NCBI RefSeq assembly: GCF_040730185.1
Contig: NZ_CP160402.1
Coordinates: forward strand, 2,790,001-2,854,000
DNA: 64,000 bases
Direction of reading: 5' to 3'
Source: Streptomyces sp. Je 1-332
GTDB taxonomy: Bacteria; Actinomycetota; Actinomycetes; Streptomycetales; Streptomycetaceae
The stretch's first letter is position 1; each line of letters opens with the position of its first letter. Below are positions 55,143 through 63,117 of this stretch, in pieces. The notes below the pieces were generated by a model, which was not told the DNA's origin, did not search any database, and saw only the letters and a list, made by a program, of their open reading frames with translations. Both the position numbers and the translations under genes were made by a program.

Positions 55143-55193
55143 AAAGCGCCCCGACCGTCGACCCGTGGGGGGATCGACGGCGGGGCGCTTTTC
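55143..55193 (-). terminator. strong bidirectional-type terminator of citrate synthase
   Basis: AAAGCGCCCCG (55143-55153) pairs with CGGGGCGCTTT (55181-55191), and CCGTCGA/TCGACGG extends the stem. On the minus strand it lies immediately after the gltA stop (55201) and ends in a short A/T tract. It would also stop plus-strand transcripts coming from copA. Confidence 0.93.
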
Positions 55194-55200
55194 GCTTGGT

Positions 55201-56490
55201 TCAGCGACCCTCGACGGGGACGAAGTCCCGCAGGACCTCACCGGTGTAGATCTGGCGCGGGCGCCCGATGCGGGATCCCGGCTCCTTGATCATCTCGTGC
55301 CACTGCGCGATCCAGCCCGGAAGACGGCCGAGCGCGAACAGCACGGTGAACATCTCGGTCGGGAAGCCCATCGCGCGGTAGATGAGACCCGTGTAGAAGT
55401 CCACGTTCGGGTACAGCTTGCGCTCGACGAAGTAGTCGTCGGCCAGCGCGTGCTCCTCGAGCTTGAGCGCGATGTCCAGGAGCTCGTCGGACTTGCCGAG
55501 CGCCGAGAGGACGTCGTGCGCCGCAGCCTTGATGATCTTCGCCCGGGGGTCGAAGTTCTTGTAGACGCGGTGCCCGAAGCCCATGAGCTTCACGCCGTCT
55601 TCCTTGTTCTTCACCTTGCGGATGAAGGTGTCGACGTCGCCGCCGTCCGCCTTGATGCCCTCGAGCATCTCCAGGACGGACTGGTTGGCACCGCCGTGCA
55701 GCGGGCCCCAGAGGGCCGAGATGCCGGCGGAGATCGAGGCGAACATGTTCGCCTGCGACGAGCCCACCAGACGCACGGTGGAGGTCGAACAGTTCTGCTC
55801 GTGGTCCGCGTGCAGGATCAGGAGCTTGTCCAGCGCGGAGACGACGACCGGGTCGAGGTCGTACTCGGCGGCCGGCACCGAGAAGGTCATGCGCAGGAAG
55901 TTCTCGACGTAGCCGAGGTCGTTGCGCGGGTAGACGACCGGGTGGCCCTGCGACTTCTTGTACGCGTAGGCCGCGATCGTCGGAAGCTTGGCGAGAAGAC
56001 GGATCGTCGAAAGGTGACGCTGCTTCTCGTCGAACGGGTTGTGACTGTCCTGGTAGAACGTCGACAGCGCGCTGACCACCGACGACAGCATCGCCATCGG
56101 GTGTGCGTCACGCGGGAAGCCGTCGTAGAACCGCTTGACGTCCTCGTGCAGCAGGGTGTGCTGCGTGATCTCGTTCTTGAAGCTGGCGAGCTCGTCGACC
56201 TTCGGCAGTTCGCCGTTGATCAGCAGGTACGCCACCTCGGTGAAGGTGGAGCGCTCGGCCAGCTGCTCGATCGGGTAGCCGCGATACCGGAGGATCCCCT
56301 GCTCACCGTCGAGATAGGTGATGGCGGATTTATAGGCGGCGGTATTGCCATAGCCGCTGTCCAGGGTCACCAGACCGGTCTGGGCGCGGAGCTTCCCGAT
56401 GTCGAAGCCCTTGTCGCCGACGGTCGAATCGATCACCGGGTAGGTGTACTCGCCATCGCCGTACCGCAGTACTACAGAGTTGTCGCTCAC
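55201..56490 (-). CDS. gltA: citrate synthase (type I)
   Basis: 429-residue enzyme condensing oxaloacetate and acetyl-CoA. Conserved parts are LRYRGYPIEQLAERSTF, LHADHEQNCSTSTVRL (catalytic His), the LHGGANQSVLEML region and GFGHRVYKNFDPRA (His and Asp). The GTG at 56490 (SDNSVVLRYGDGEYTYP) has GAGGGA six bases before it; the longer frame to 56547 is not needed. A strong terminator follows. The gene is divergent from nothing: RecD2 lies upstream on the same strand, 182 bp away. Confidence 0.96.
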   Translation of the reverse strand: MSDNSVVLRYGDGEYTYPVIDSTVGDKGFDIGKLRAQTGLVTLDSGYGNTAAYKSAITYLDGEQGILRYRGYPIEQLAERSTFTEVAYLLINGELPKVDELASFKNEITQHTLLHEDVKRFYDGFPRDAHPMAMLSSVVSALSTFYQDSHNPFDEKQRHLSTIRLLAKLPTIAAYAYKKSQGHPVVYPRNDLGYVENFLRMTFSVPAAEYDLDPVVVSALDKLLILHADHEQNCSTSTVRLVGSSQANMFASISAGISALWGPLHGGANQSVLEMLEGIKADGGDVDTFIRKVKNKEDGVKLMGFGHRVYKNFDPRAKIIKAAAHDVLSALGKSDELLDIALKLEEHALADDYFVERKLYPNVDFYTGLIYRAMGFPTEMFTVLFALGRLPGWIAQWHEMIKEPGSRIGRPRQIYTGEVLRDFVPVEGR

Positions 56491-56672
56491 GTCATCCCTC
56501 ACCGACGTTGTGCCTCTTCTTCGAGGTGCCCTGACTGTCTCTACCATCCCCCATTTGGCCCTGGAGAGTGCACTCGGGGTCGACCATTGGGCCTATTGGC
56601 GGCACTGAGTGCCGCCAACCTACTCATCCTGCCCCTCTTCGCCCCGGTTGCGGAAGTGGTGTGTGACCTTTC

Positions 56673-58958
56673 CTACTCGTTTGATCGATCAAAATTTCCA
56701 GGGGTGGATCCGGGCGTGGAACCACGGCCTCCGGCGAGCCGGAAGTCCAGGGCCGTACAGCGTCTGCCCGCGGAGACCGTGCGCACCGCTTGCCCCAGAG
56801 CCTTGCGCGAACCGACAAGGACGACCAGCTTCTTGGCGCGCGTGACCGCCGTGTAGAGCAGATTCCGCTGGAGCATCATCCACGCACCCGTGGTCACGGG
56901 GATCACCACCGCCGGATACTCGCTGCCCTGGGAGCGGTGGATGGTGACCGCGTACGCGTGCGCCAGTTCGTCCAGTTCGTCGAAGTCGTACGGAATCTCC
57001 TCGTCCTCGTCCGTCATGACCGTGAGCCGCTGCTCGTCGGAGTCGAGCGAGGTGACTACCCCGACGGTGCCATTGAAGACGCCGTTCTGCCCCTTCTCGT
57101 AGTTGTTGCGGATCTGGGTGACCTTGTCGCCGACGCGGAACACCCGGCCGCCGAAGCGCTTCTCCGGTACGTCGGGCCTGCTCGGGGTGATGGCCTGCTG
57201 GAGCAGGCCGTTCAGGTTCCCCGCGCCCGCCGGGCCGCGGTGCATGGGGGCGAGCACCTGGATGTCGCGGCGGGGGTCGAGGCCGAACTTGGCCGGAATG
57301 CGACGGGCCGCCACGTCGACGGTGACCCGCCCCGCGTCCTCGGTCTCGTCCTCGACGAAGAGGAAGAAGTCCGAGAGCCCCTGAGTGATGGGCGGCACCC
57401 CGGAGTTGATGCGGTGGGCGTTCGTGACGACGCCGGACTGCTTGGCCTGCCGGAAGATGTGGGTGAGCCGGACCGCGGGGACGGGGCTCCGCTCGCTGAG
57501 CATGTCCCGAAGCACCTCGCCCGCGCCGACGCTCGGCAGCTGGTCCACGTCTCCGACGAACAGGAGGTGGGCGCCCGGGGCGACGGCCTTCGCCAGCTTG
57601 TTGGCCAGGAGCAGGTCCAGCATGGATGCCTCGTCGACCACGACGAGGTCGGCGTCGAGCGGACGGTCCTTGTCGTACGCGGCGTCCCCTCCCGGCTTCA
57701 GCTCCAGGAGGCGGTGGACGGTGGAGGCCTCGGCCCCGGTGAGCTCGGCGAGGCGTTTGGCGGCCCGGCCCGTGGGGGCGGCGAGGACGACCTTGGCCTT
57801 CTTGGCGCGGGCGAGCTCCACGATGGAACGGACCGTGAAGGACTTGCCGCAGCCGGGGCCGCCGGTGAGGACGGCCGCCTTCTGCGTCAGCGCGAGCCTG
57901 ACCGCCTGCTCCTGCTCGGGCGCGAGGTCTGCGCCCGTACGGGTGGCGAGCCAGGCGAGGGCCTTGTCCCAGTCGACGTCCCGGAAGGCGGACAGACGGT
58001 CGTCCGGAGCTCTGAGCAGGCGCAGGAGCTGGGCGGAGAGGGAGAGTTCGGCGCGGTGGAAGGGGACGAGGTAGACGGCGGTGACTGGCTCTTCCCCTTC
58101 GGGGCCGCTGCCGGGGCCCGGGACCCTCTCGCGTACGACGCCCTCGTCCTCCGTCGCGAGCTCGGCCAGGCAGTCGATGACCAGGCCCGTGTCCACCTGG
58201 AGCAGCTTCACCGCGTCCGCGATGAGGCGGTCCTCGGGGAGATAGCAGTTGCCCTGGTCGGTGGATTGCGAGAGTGCGTACTGCAGGCCTGCCTTGACCC
58301 GTTCGGGGCTGTCGTGCGGGATGCCGACGGACTGGGCGATGCGGTCCGCGGTGAGGAAGCCGATGCCCCAGACGTCCGCGGCGAGGCGGTAGGGCTCGTT
58401 CTTCACGATGGAGATGGAGGCGTCCGCGTACTTCTTGTAGATGCGGACGGCGATGGAGGTGGAGACGCCCACGCCTTGCAGGAAGACCATCACCTCCTTG
58501 ATGGCCTTCTGTTCCTCCCAGGCGGCGGCGATCATCTTGGTGCGCTTGGGGCCGAGGCCCGGGACTTCGACGAGGCGTTTGGGTTCCTTCTCGATGATGT
58601 CGAGGGTGTCCACGCCGAAGTGGGTGGTGATGCGGTCGGCCATGACGGGGCCGATGCCCTTGATGAGGCCCGAGCCCAGATAGCGGCGGATGCCCTGGAT
58701 GGTGGCCGGGAGGATGGTGGTGTAGTTCTCCACCGTGAACTGCTTGCCGTACTGGGCGTGTGAGCCCCAGCGGCCCTCCATGCGCAGGGACTCTCCCACC
58801 TGGGCGCCCAGCAGTGCGCCGACGACGGTGAGGAGGTCGCCGCCGCCGCGGCCGGTGTCCACACGGGCGACCGTGTAGCCGTTCTCCTCGTTGGCGTACG
58901 TGATCCGCTCCAGGACGCCTTCGACCACGGCGGTCGTCACTTTTGCTGGGCTCGACAT
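56673..58958 (-). CDS. recD2: RecD2-type ATP-dependent DNA helicase
   Basis: 761-residue superfamily 1B helicase. An N-terminal OB-like domain (about 10-90) and helix-hairpin-helix motifs (VPGLGPKRTKMI) are typical of RecD2, which works without RecBC. The helicase core has Walker A GGPGCGKSF, motif II DEASMLD, the GDVDQLPSVG motif and a C-terminal YAVTIHRSQGSEYPAVVIPV motif. It ends in a Ser/Gly-rich tail. It acts in DNA repair or replication restart. Start ATG 58958; the upstream 296 bp contain a perfect hairpin. Confidence 0.93.
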   Translation of the reverse strand: MSSPAKVTTAVVEGVLERITYANEENGYTVARVDTGRGGGDLLTVVGALLGAQVGESLRMEGRWGSHAQYGKQFTVENYTTILPATIQGIRRYLGSGLIKGIGPVMADRITTHFGVDTLDIIEKEPKRLVEVPGLGPKRTKMIAAAWEEQKAIKEVMVFLQGVGVSTSIAVRIYKKYADASISIVKNEPYRLAADVWGIGFLTADRIAQSVGIPHDSPERVKAGLQYALSQSTDQGNCYLPEDRLIADAVKLLQVDTGLVIDCLAELATEDEGVVRERVPGPGSGPEGEEPVTAVYLVPFHRAELSLSAQLLRLLRAPDDRLSAFRDVDWDKALAWLATRTGADLAPEQEQAVRLALTQKAAVLTGGPGCGKSFTVRSIVELARAKKAKVVLAAPTGRAAKRLAELTGAEASTVHRLLELKPGGDAAYDKDRPLDADLVVVDEASMLDLLLANKLAKAVAPGAHLLFVGDVDQLPSVGAGEVLRDMLSERSPVPAVRLTHIFRQAKQSGVVTNAHRINSGVPPITQGLSDFFLFVEDETEDAGRVTVDVAARRIPAKFGLDPRRDIQVLAPMHRGPAGAGNLNGLLQQAITPSRPDVPEKRFGGRVFRVGDKVTQIRNNYEKGQNGVFNGTVGVVTSLDSDEQRLTVMTDEDEEIPYDFDELDELAHAYAVTIHRSQGSEYPAVVIPVTTGAWMMLQRNLLYTAVTRAKKLVVLVGSRKALGQAVRTVSAGRRCTALDFRLAGGRGSTPGSTPGNFDRSNE

Positions 58959-59061
58959 GAGCCGACGCTATCGCTCGGGGCTGACAGTGTGGGGGGCCTG
59001 TGGATAACTCGGGCGGGGGTGGCTGGGGTGGGGTGCAGCCGGCTGGGGCGGGGCGCAGCTT

Positions 59062-59095
59062 CGAGGGGGCCCGGTCTTTCGACCGGGCCCCCTCG
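59062..59095. terminator. perfect 15-bp hairpin between divergent genes
   Basis: CGAGGGGGCCCGGTC (59062-59076) and GACCGGGCCCCCTCG (59081-59095) form a 15-bp stem with a TTTC loop. Its place between the divergent recD2 and DUF937 genes is odd for a terminator, because no transcript ends there. It may block read-through or act in the 5' leader of either gene. Confidence 0.6.
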
Positions 59096-59254
59096 GGTCT
59101 CCCCTCCCCTGTCGGTGCTCCGCTGATCCCCCCAGATCTCCCCCACGGAAGTCCCGACGCAAAGTACGACCCGCGTCGGGCGGGAAGGGTTGCACGGGCG
59201 GGGCGATTAGTTTTCGGGGTGCCGAGGAAGTGGGGCAGAAGTAACTTTTAACGC

Positions 59255-59794
59255 ATGAACGAACAATCGCCAGAAACTCCTGACGGCACGGAAACTTCCG
59301 ATGGCACCTCGCTGGAGAAGGACGTACTCGACGAACTGGGCGACGACAAGCTCCAAGAGATCGCGGGGCTGCTCGGTACGGATGCCGCGGGGGCGCAGGA
59401 CGTGGTGGGAACCACGGTGACCGCGCTTTCGGGGAACCTCCAGGAGAAGGCGGAGGATCCCGCGGAGGCGGCAGAGGTCGAACAGGCACTCGCCGAGGCG
59501 TCGCCTCCGCAGGGGGTCGTCGGCTTCGGTGGGTTCGGGGGGCTCGCGGCGGGCGGGATGCTTTCCGGGGTGCTGGCGAAGATGAGCCGGCCGGTGGCTA
59601 ACGCGGTGGCGAAGAAGACGGGGTTGCCGGCGGCTTCTGTGACGCGGGTGATCGAGTTGGTGATTCCGGTGCTGTTTGCGGTGCTGACGAAGCGGGCGCG
59701 GAAGTCGGGGGCTGCGGGGGCTCCGGGGGCGGGTTCCACCGGGGGTGGATTCGGCGACCTCCTGGGGCAGATCCTGGGCGGCAAGAAGCGGTAG
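59255..59794 (+). CDS. DUF937-family protein
   Basis: 179-residue protein. The DUF937 core is DVLDELGDDKLQEIAGLLG (about 23-41), DVVGTTVTALSGNL (about 49-62) and the C-terminal FGDLLGQILGGKKR. A Gly-rich helical stretch (GFGGFGGLAAGGMLSGVL) and a short hydrophobic helix (VIELVIPVLFAVL) lie between. The function of DUF937 proteins is unknown. No RBS is visible before the ATG, so translation may be leaderless. Confidence 0.85.
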   Translation: MNEQSPETPDGTETSDGTSLEKDVLDELGDDKLQEIAGLLGTDAAGAQDVVGTTVTALSGNLQEKAEDPAEAAEVEQALAEASPPQGVVGFGGFGGLAAGGMLSGVLAKMSRPVANAVAKKTGLPAASVTRVIELVIPVLFAVLTKRARKSGAAGAPGAGSTGGGFGDLLGQILGGKKR

Positions 59795-59820
59795 CCCTGC
59801 CGGGGGGCGGGTGGTGCGGG

Positions 59821-60675
59821 TTAGGGCGTCCCGCCAGGCAACGCGTGGCGCAAGTAGCCCCGCACCGTTTCCGACAGGACCTCGTGGCCGTCCCTCGACC
59901 ACAGCCCCTCGTTGAAGAGCTCCACCTCGATCGGGCCCCCGTAACCCGCCCCCTCCACCAACCCTCGCCACGACCGCAGGTCGACCGAACCCTCCCCCAG
60001 CTGCCCGCGCCCGTTCAGGACCCCCTCCGGCAACGGCGTCACCCAGTCCGCCAGCTGGAACGCGTGGAGGCGGCCACCGCGCCCCGCGCGGTCGATCTGC
60101 GCGGGCGCCCTGTCGTCCCACCACACGTGGTACGTGTCGACGCAGACCCCCACCTGCGAAGCCGGAAAGCGTTCCGCCAGGTCCAGCGCCTGGGCCAGCG
60201 TGGAGACCACGCAGCGGTCCGACGCGAACATGGGGTGGAGGGGCTCGATGGCGAGGCGGACCCCGCGGGACGCCGCGTACGGGCCGAGTTCCGCCAGCGC
60301 TTCGGCGATGCGCGAGCGTGCCCCGTGCAGGTCCTTGCTTCCGGCGGGCAGGCCGCCCGAGACCAGGACCAGCGTGTCCGTACCCAGCGTCGCCGCCTCG
60401 TCGATCGCCGCCCTGTTGTCGTCGATGGCCCGCACGCGCGCGTGCGGCTCGACCGCCGTGAGGAAGCCGCCCCGGCAGAGCGTGGTGACCGTAAGACCCG
60501 CGTCGCGCACCAGCTTGGCGGTCCGTTCCAGGCCGTACGACTGGACCGGCTCACGCCAGAGGCCGACCCCGGGGACCCCCAAGTCCGTGCACGCCGATAC
60601 CAGTTCCGGCAGCGACAGTTGCTTGACCGTCATCTGGTTGATGGAGAAGCGCGCCAGGGACTCGGACTCGCTCAT
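59821..60675 (-). CDS. sugar phosphate isomerase/epimerase (TIM barrel)
   Basis: 284-residue AP-endonuclease-2 type TIM barrel. It opens ARFSINQMTVKQLSLPELV, with LGVPGVGLWREPVQSYGL, RLAIEPLHPMF (metal-binding residues), CVDTYHVWWDD and IEVELFNEGLWS. The likely role is isomerisation or dehydration of a sugar or cyclitol. The ATG overlaps the stop of the upstream DUF993 gene (60672-60675). It is the last gene of a three-gene catabolic operon under a divergent LacI regulator. Confidence 0.85.
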   Translation of the reverse strand: MSESESLARFSINQMTVKQLSLPELVSACTDLGVPGVGLWREPVQSYGLERTAKLVRDAGLTVTTLCRGGFLTAVEPHARVRAIDDNRAAIDEAATLGTDTLVLVSGGLPAGSKDLHGARSRIAEALAELGPYAASRGVRLAIEPLHPMFASDRCVVSTLAQALDLAERFPASQVGVCVDTYHVWWDDRAPAQIDRAGRGGRLHAFQLADWVTPLPEGVLNGRGQLGEGSVDLRSWRGLVEGAGYGGPIEVELFNEGLWSRDGHEVLSETVRGYLRHALPGGTP

Positions 60676-61832
60676 TGGTCTACTCCGTACGTGGCCAGTA
60701 GGGACTTCATGCGGCACTCCGCCAGGAGCGGGTCCGGGAACAGGCCGAGGCCGTCCGCCAGTTCGTAGGCGTGGCACAGGTGCGGCAGCGACCGTGCCGA
60801 CTGCAGGCCGCCCACCATGGTGAAGTGGGTCTGGTGGCCTGCCAGCCATGCCAGGAACACCACGCCCGTCTTGTAGAAGCGGGTGGGGGGTTGGAAGAGG
60901 TGGCGGGACAGTTCCACTGTGGGGTCGAGGCGGGCTCGGAACGCCTTGGTGTCGCCCATGTCCAGCGCGCGCACCGCATCCGCCGCCAGCGGAGCCAGCG
61001 GGTCGAAGATGCCGAGCAGGGCGTGGCTGAAGCCCTGCTCGTCGCCCGCGATCAGCTCGGGGTAGTTGAAGTCGTCGCCCGTGTAGCAGCGCACGCCGTT
61101 CGGAAGGCGGCGGCGCAGGGCGATCTCGCGGCCGGGGTCGAGGAGGCTGATCTTGATCCCGTCGACCTTGTCGGGGTGCGCGGAGATGACATCGAGGAAC
61201 GTCTCCGTCGCCTCGTCCAGGTCCTCGCTGCCCCAGTAGCCGGTGAGCGCCGGGTCGAACATCGGGCCGAGCCAGTGCAGGATCACCGGCTCGCTCGCCT
61301 GGCGCAGGAGGTGGCCGTACGTCTCCGCATAGTCGTCCGGCGAGGTGGCGGTGGCGGCGAGCGCCCTCGATGCCATCAGGATCACCTGGGCGCCGGTCGA
61401 TTCGACCAGGGCCAGCTGTTCCTCGTAGGCCGCGCGGACCGTCGGCAGGTCGGCCGGCGTGGTGAGTTGGTCCGTCCCCGCGCCGCAGGCGATCGCGCCG
61501 CCCGCCGACTTCGCCTCCGCCGCGGAACGCCTGATCAGCTCCGCGGCGCCCGTCCAGTCCAGGCCCATGCCGCGTTGTGCCGTGTCCATCGCCTCGGCCA
61601 CCCCCAGGCCCTGCGCCCACAGATGGCGGCGGAAGGCGAGGGTCGCGTCCCAGTCGACGGCCGCCGGGGAGTCCGGGGACACGTCGGCGTAGGGGTCCGC
61701 GACCACGTGGGCCGCGGAGAAGACCTTGCGGGAGGCCAGGGGGGCGCCGCTGCCGGGCGGCGCCTGCGAGGGCGCCCTGCGGGGCTCGTACGGGCGCGTG
61801 GTGCCGTCCACGCGCGGGAGCAGGAGCGTCAC
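60672..61832 (-). CDS. DUF993 / dihydrodipicolinate-synthase-like protein
   Basis: 386-residue (beta/alpha)8 protein of the DUF993 family, related to the DapA aldolase superfamily. Landmarks are WDATLAFRRHLWAQGLGVAE, ILMASRALAATA, PVILHWLGPMFDPAL, DGIKISLLDPGREIAL (the DapA Lys position) and YTGDDFNYPELI. It would cleave or form a C-C bond in a sugar acid. The GTG at 61832 overlaps the upstream oxidoreductase stop (GTGA). Confidence 0.83.
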   Translation of the reverse strand: MTLLLPRVDGTTRPYEPRRAPSQAPPGSGAPLASRKVFSAAHVVADPYADVSPDSPAAVDWDATLAFRRHLWAQGLGVAEAMDTAQRGMGLDWTGAAELIRRSAAEAKSAGGAIACGAGTDQLTTPADLPTVRAAYEEQLALVESTGAQVILMASRALAATATSPDDYAETYGHLLRQASEPVILHWLGPMFDPALTGYWGSEDLDEATETFLDVISAHPDKVDGIKISLLDPGREIALRRRLPNGVRCYTGDDFNYPELIAGDEQGFSHALLGIFDPLAPLAADAVRALDMGDTKAFRARLDPTVELSRHLFQPPTRFYKTGVVFLAWLAGHQTHFTMVGGLQSARSLPHLCHAYELADGLGLFPDPLLAECRMKSLLATYGVDQ

Positions 61833-62995
61833 TGGGCGATCTCCGGTACCTCGATGCGGCGGCCCTCCGCCGAGGACTTCAGGCCCAGTTCGGCGAGCTG
61901 CACGCCGCGTGCGCCCGCGTGCAGGTCCCAGTGGTAGGGCGCGTCCGCGTACACGTGCTTCAGGAAGAGCTCCCACTGCGCCTTGAAGCCGTTGTCGAAC
62001 TCCTGGTTGTCGGGGACCTCCTGCCACTGGTCACGGAAGGAGTGCGTGACGGGCAGGTCGGGGTTCCAGACCGGCTTGGGGGTGCTGCTGCGGTGCTGTA
62101 CGCGGCAGTTGCGCAGGCCCGCGACCGCCGAGCCCTCCGTGCCGTCCACCTGGAACTCGACCAGCTCGTCGCGGTTCACGCGGACCGTCCAGGAGGAGTT
62201 GATCTGCGCGACCGCGCCGCCTTCGAGCTCGAAGATGCCGTACGCCGCGTCGTCCGCCGTCGCGTCGTAGGGCTTGTCCCGCTCGTCCCAGCGCTGCGGT
62301 ACGTGCGTGGCCGCCAGCGCCTGGACGCTGCGTACGCGGCCGAACAGCTCGTGCAGGACGTACTCCCAGTGCGGGAACATGTCGACGACGATGCCGCCGC
62401 CGTCCTGCGCGCGGTAGTTCCAGGAGGGGCGTTGGGCGCTCTGCCAGTCGCCCTCGAAGACCCAGTAGCCGAACTCGCCGCGGACGGACAGGATCTGGCC
62501 GAAGAAGCCGCCGTCGATCAGGCGCTTCAGTTTGAGCAGTCCCGGTAGAAAGAGCTTGTCCTGGACCACGCCGTGCTTGATGCCGGCGGACGCGGCGAGG
62601 CGGGCCAGTTCGAGGGCGCCCGCGAGGCCGGTCGCGGACGGCTTCTCGGTGTAGACGTGCTTGCCGGCGGCGATGGCCCGCTTGATGGCTTCCTCGCGCG
62701 CGGACGTGACCTGCGCGTCGAAGTAGATGTCGATGGTGGGGTCCGCGAGGACCGCGTCCAGGTCGGTCGAGACGGCCTTCTCGGCGTCGAGTCCGTGGCG
62801 CTCCGCGATCTCCCGCAGGGCGTTCTCCCTGCGGCCCACCAGGACCGGCTCGGGCCACAGCACCGTGTTGTCGGCGTCACCGAGGGGGAGTCCGCCCTGC
62901 TCGCGCAGGGCGAGCAGGGAGCGGACGAGGTGCTGGCGGTAGCCCATCCGTCCCGTCACACCGTTCATGGCGATGCGCACCGTCTTGCGAGTCAC
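61829..62995 (-). CDS. Gfo/Idh/MocA-family oxidoreductase
   Basis: 388-residue NAD(P)-dependent dehydrogenase of sugars or cyclitols. The N-terminal Rossmann fold (VRIAMNGVTGRMGYRQHL) carries a GxTGxxG-type loop. The catalytic EKP is in VYTEKPSATG, and the C-terminal domain has GGGIVVDMFPHWEYVLHEL (His). The GTG at 62995 follows GGAGGGA eight bases upstream; the open frame starts at 63067. It is the first gene of the leftward operon. A palindromic AAGCGCTT box lies in its promoter opposite the LacI-family gene. Confidence 0.92.
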   Translation of the reverse strand: MTRKTVRIAMNGVTGRMGYRQHLVRSLLALREQGGLPLGDADNTVLWPEPVLVGRRENALREIAERHGLDAEKAVSTDLDAVLADPTIDIYFDAQVTSAREEAIKRAIAAGKHVYTEKPSATGLAGALELARLAASAGIKHGVVQDKLFLPGLLKLKRLIDGGFFGQILSVRGEFGYWVFEGDWQSAQRPSWNYRAQDGGGIVVDMFPHWEYVLHELFGRVRSVQALAATHVPQRWDERDKPYDATADDAAYGIFELEGGAVAQINSSWTVRVNRDELVEFQVDGTEGSAVAGLRNCRVQHRSSTPKPVWNPDLPVTHSFRDQWQEVPDNQEFDNGFKAQWELFLKHVYADAPYHWDLHAGARGVQLAELGLKSSAEGRRIEVPEIAQ

Positions 62996-63029
62996 AGGGA
63001 GTCCCTCCGTACGCAGGTAAGCGTATAGC

Positions 63030-63037
63030 AAGCGCTT
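63030..63037. promoter_or_regulatory. LacI-type operator in the divergent promoter
   Basis: AAGCGCTT with flanking GCAAGCGCTTTC at 63028-63039 is the central palindrome bound by many LacI-family repressors. A TATACG element (63021-63026, minus strand) could be the -10 of the oxidoreductase operon, so a bound repressor would cover the promoter. The neighbouring LacI-family gene is the probable partner. Confidence 0.7.
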
Positions 63038-63117
63038 TCTACATGAGAAGAAGCTAGCCTGCCGCACAAGGTTCGGACAAGGGCTTCGGACCAGAGCCGT
63101 GACCGGAGGACGCCGAG

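Noticed and set aside
54813..55289. 158-codon open frame between copA and gltA
   Set aside because: It crosses the palindromic repeats and the gltA terminator and runs into gltA; no RBS and no codon bias.
59821..61620. 599-residue protein on the minus strand
   Set aside because: The upstream half is an out-of-frame reading of the DUF993 gene. The true gene starts at ATG 60675.
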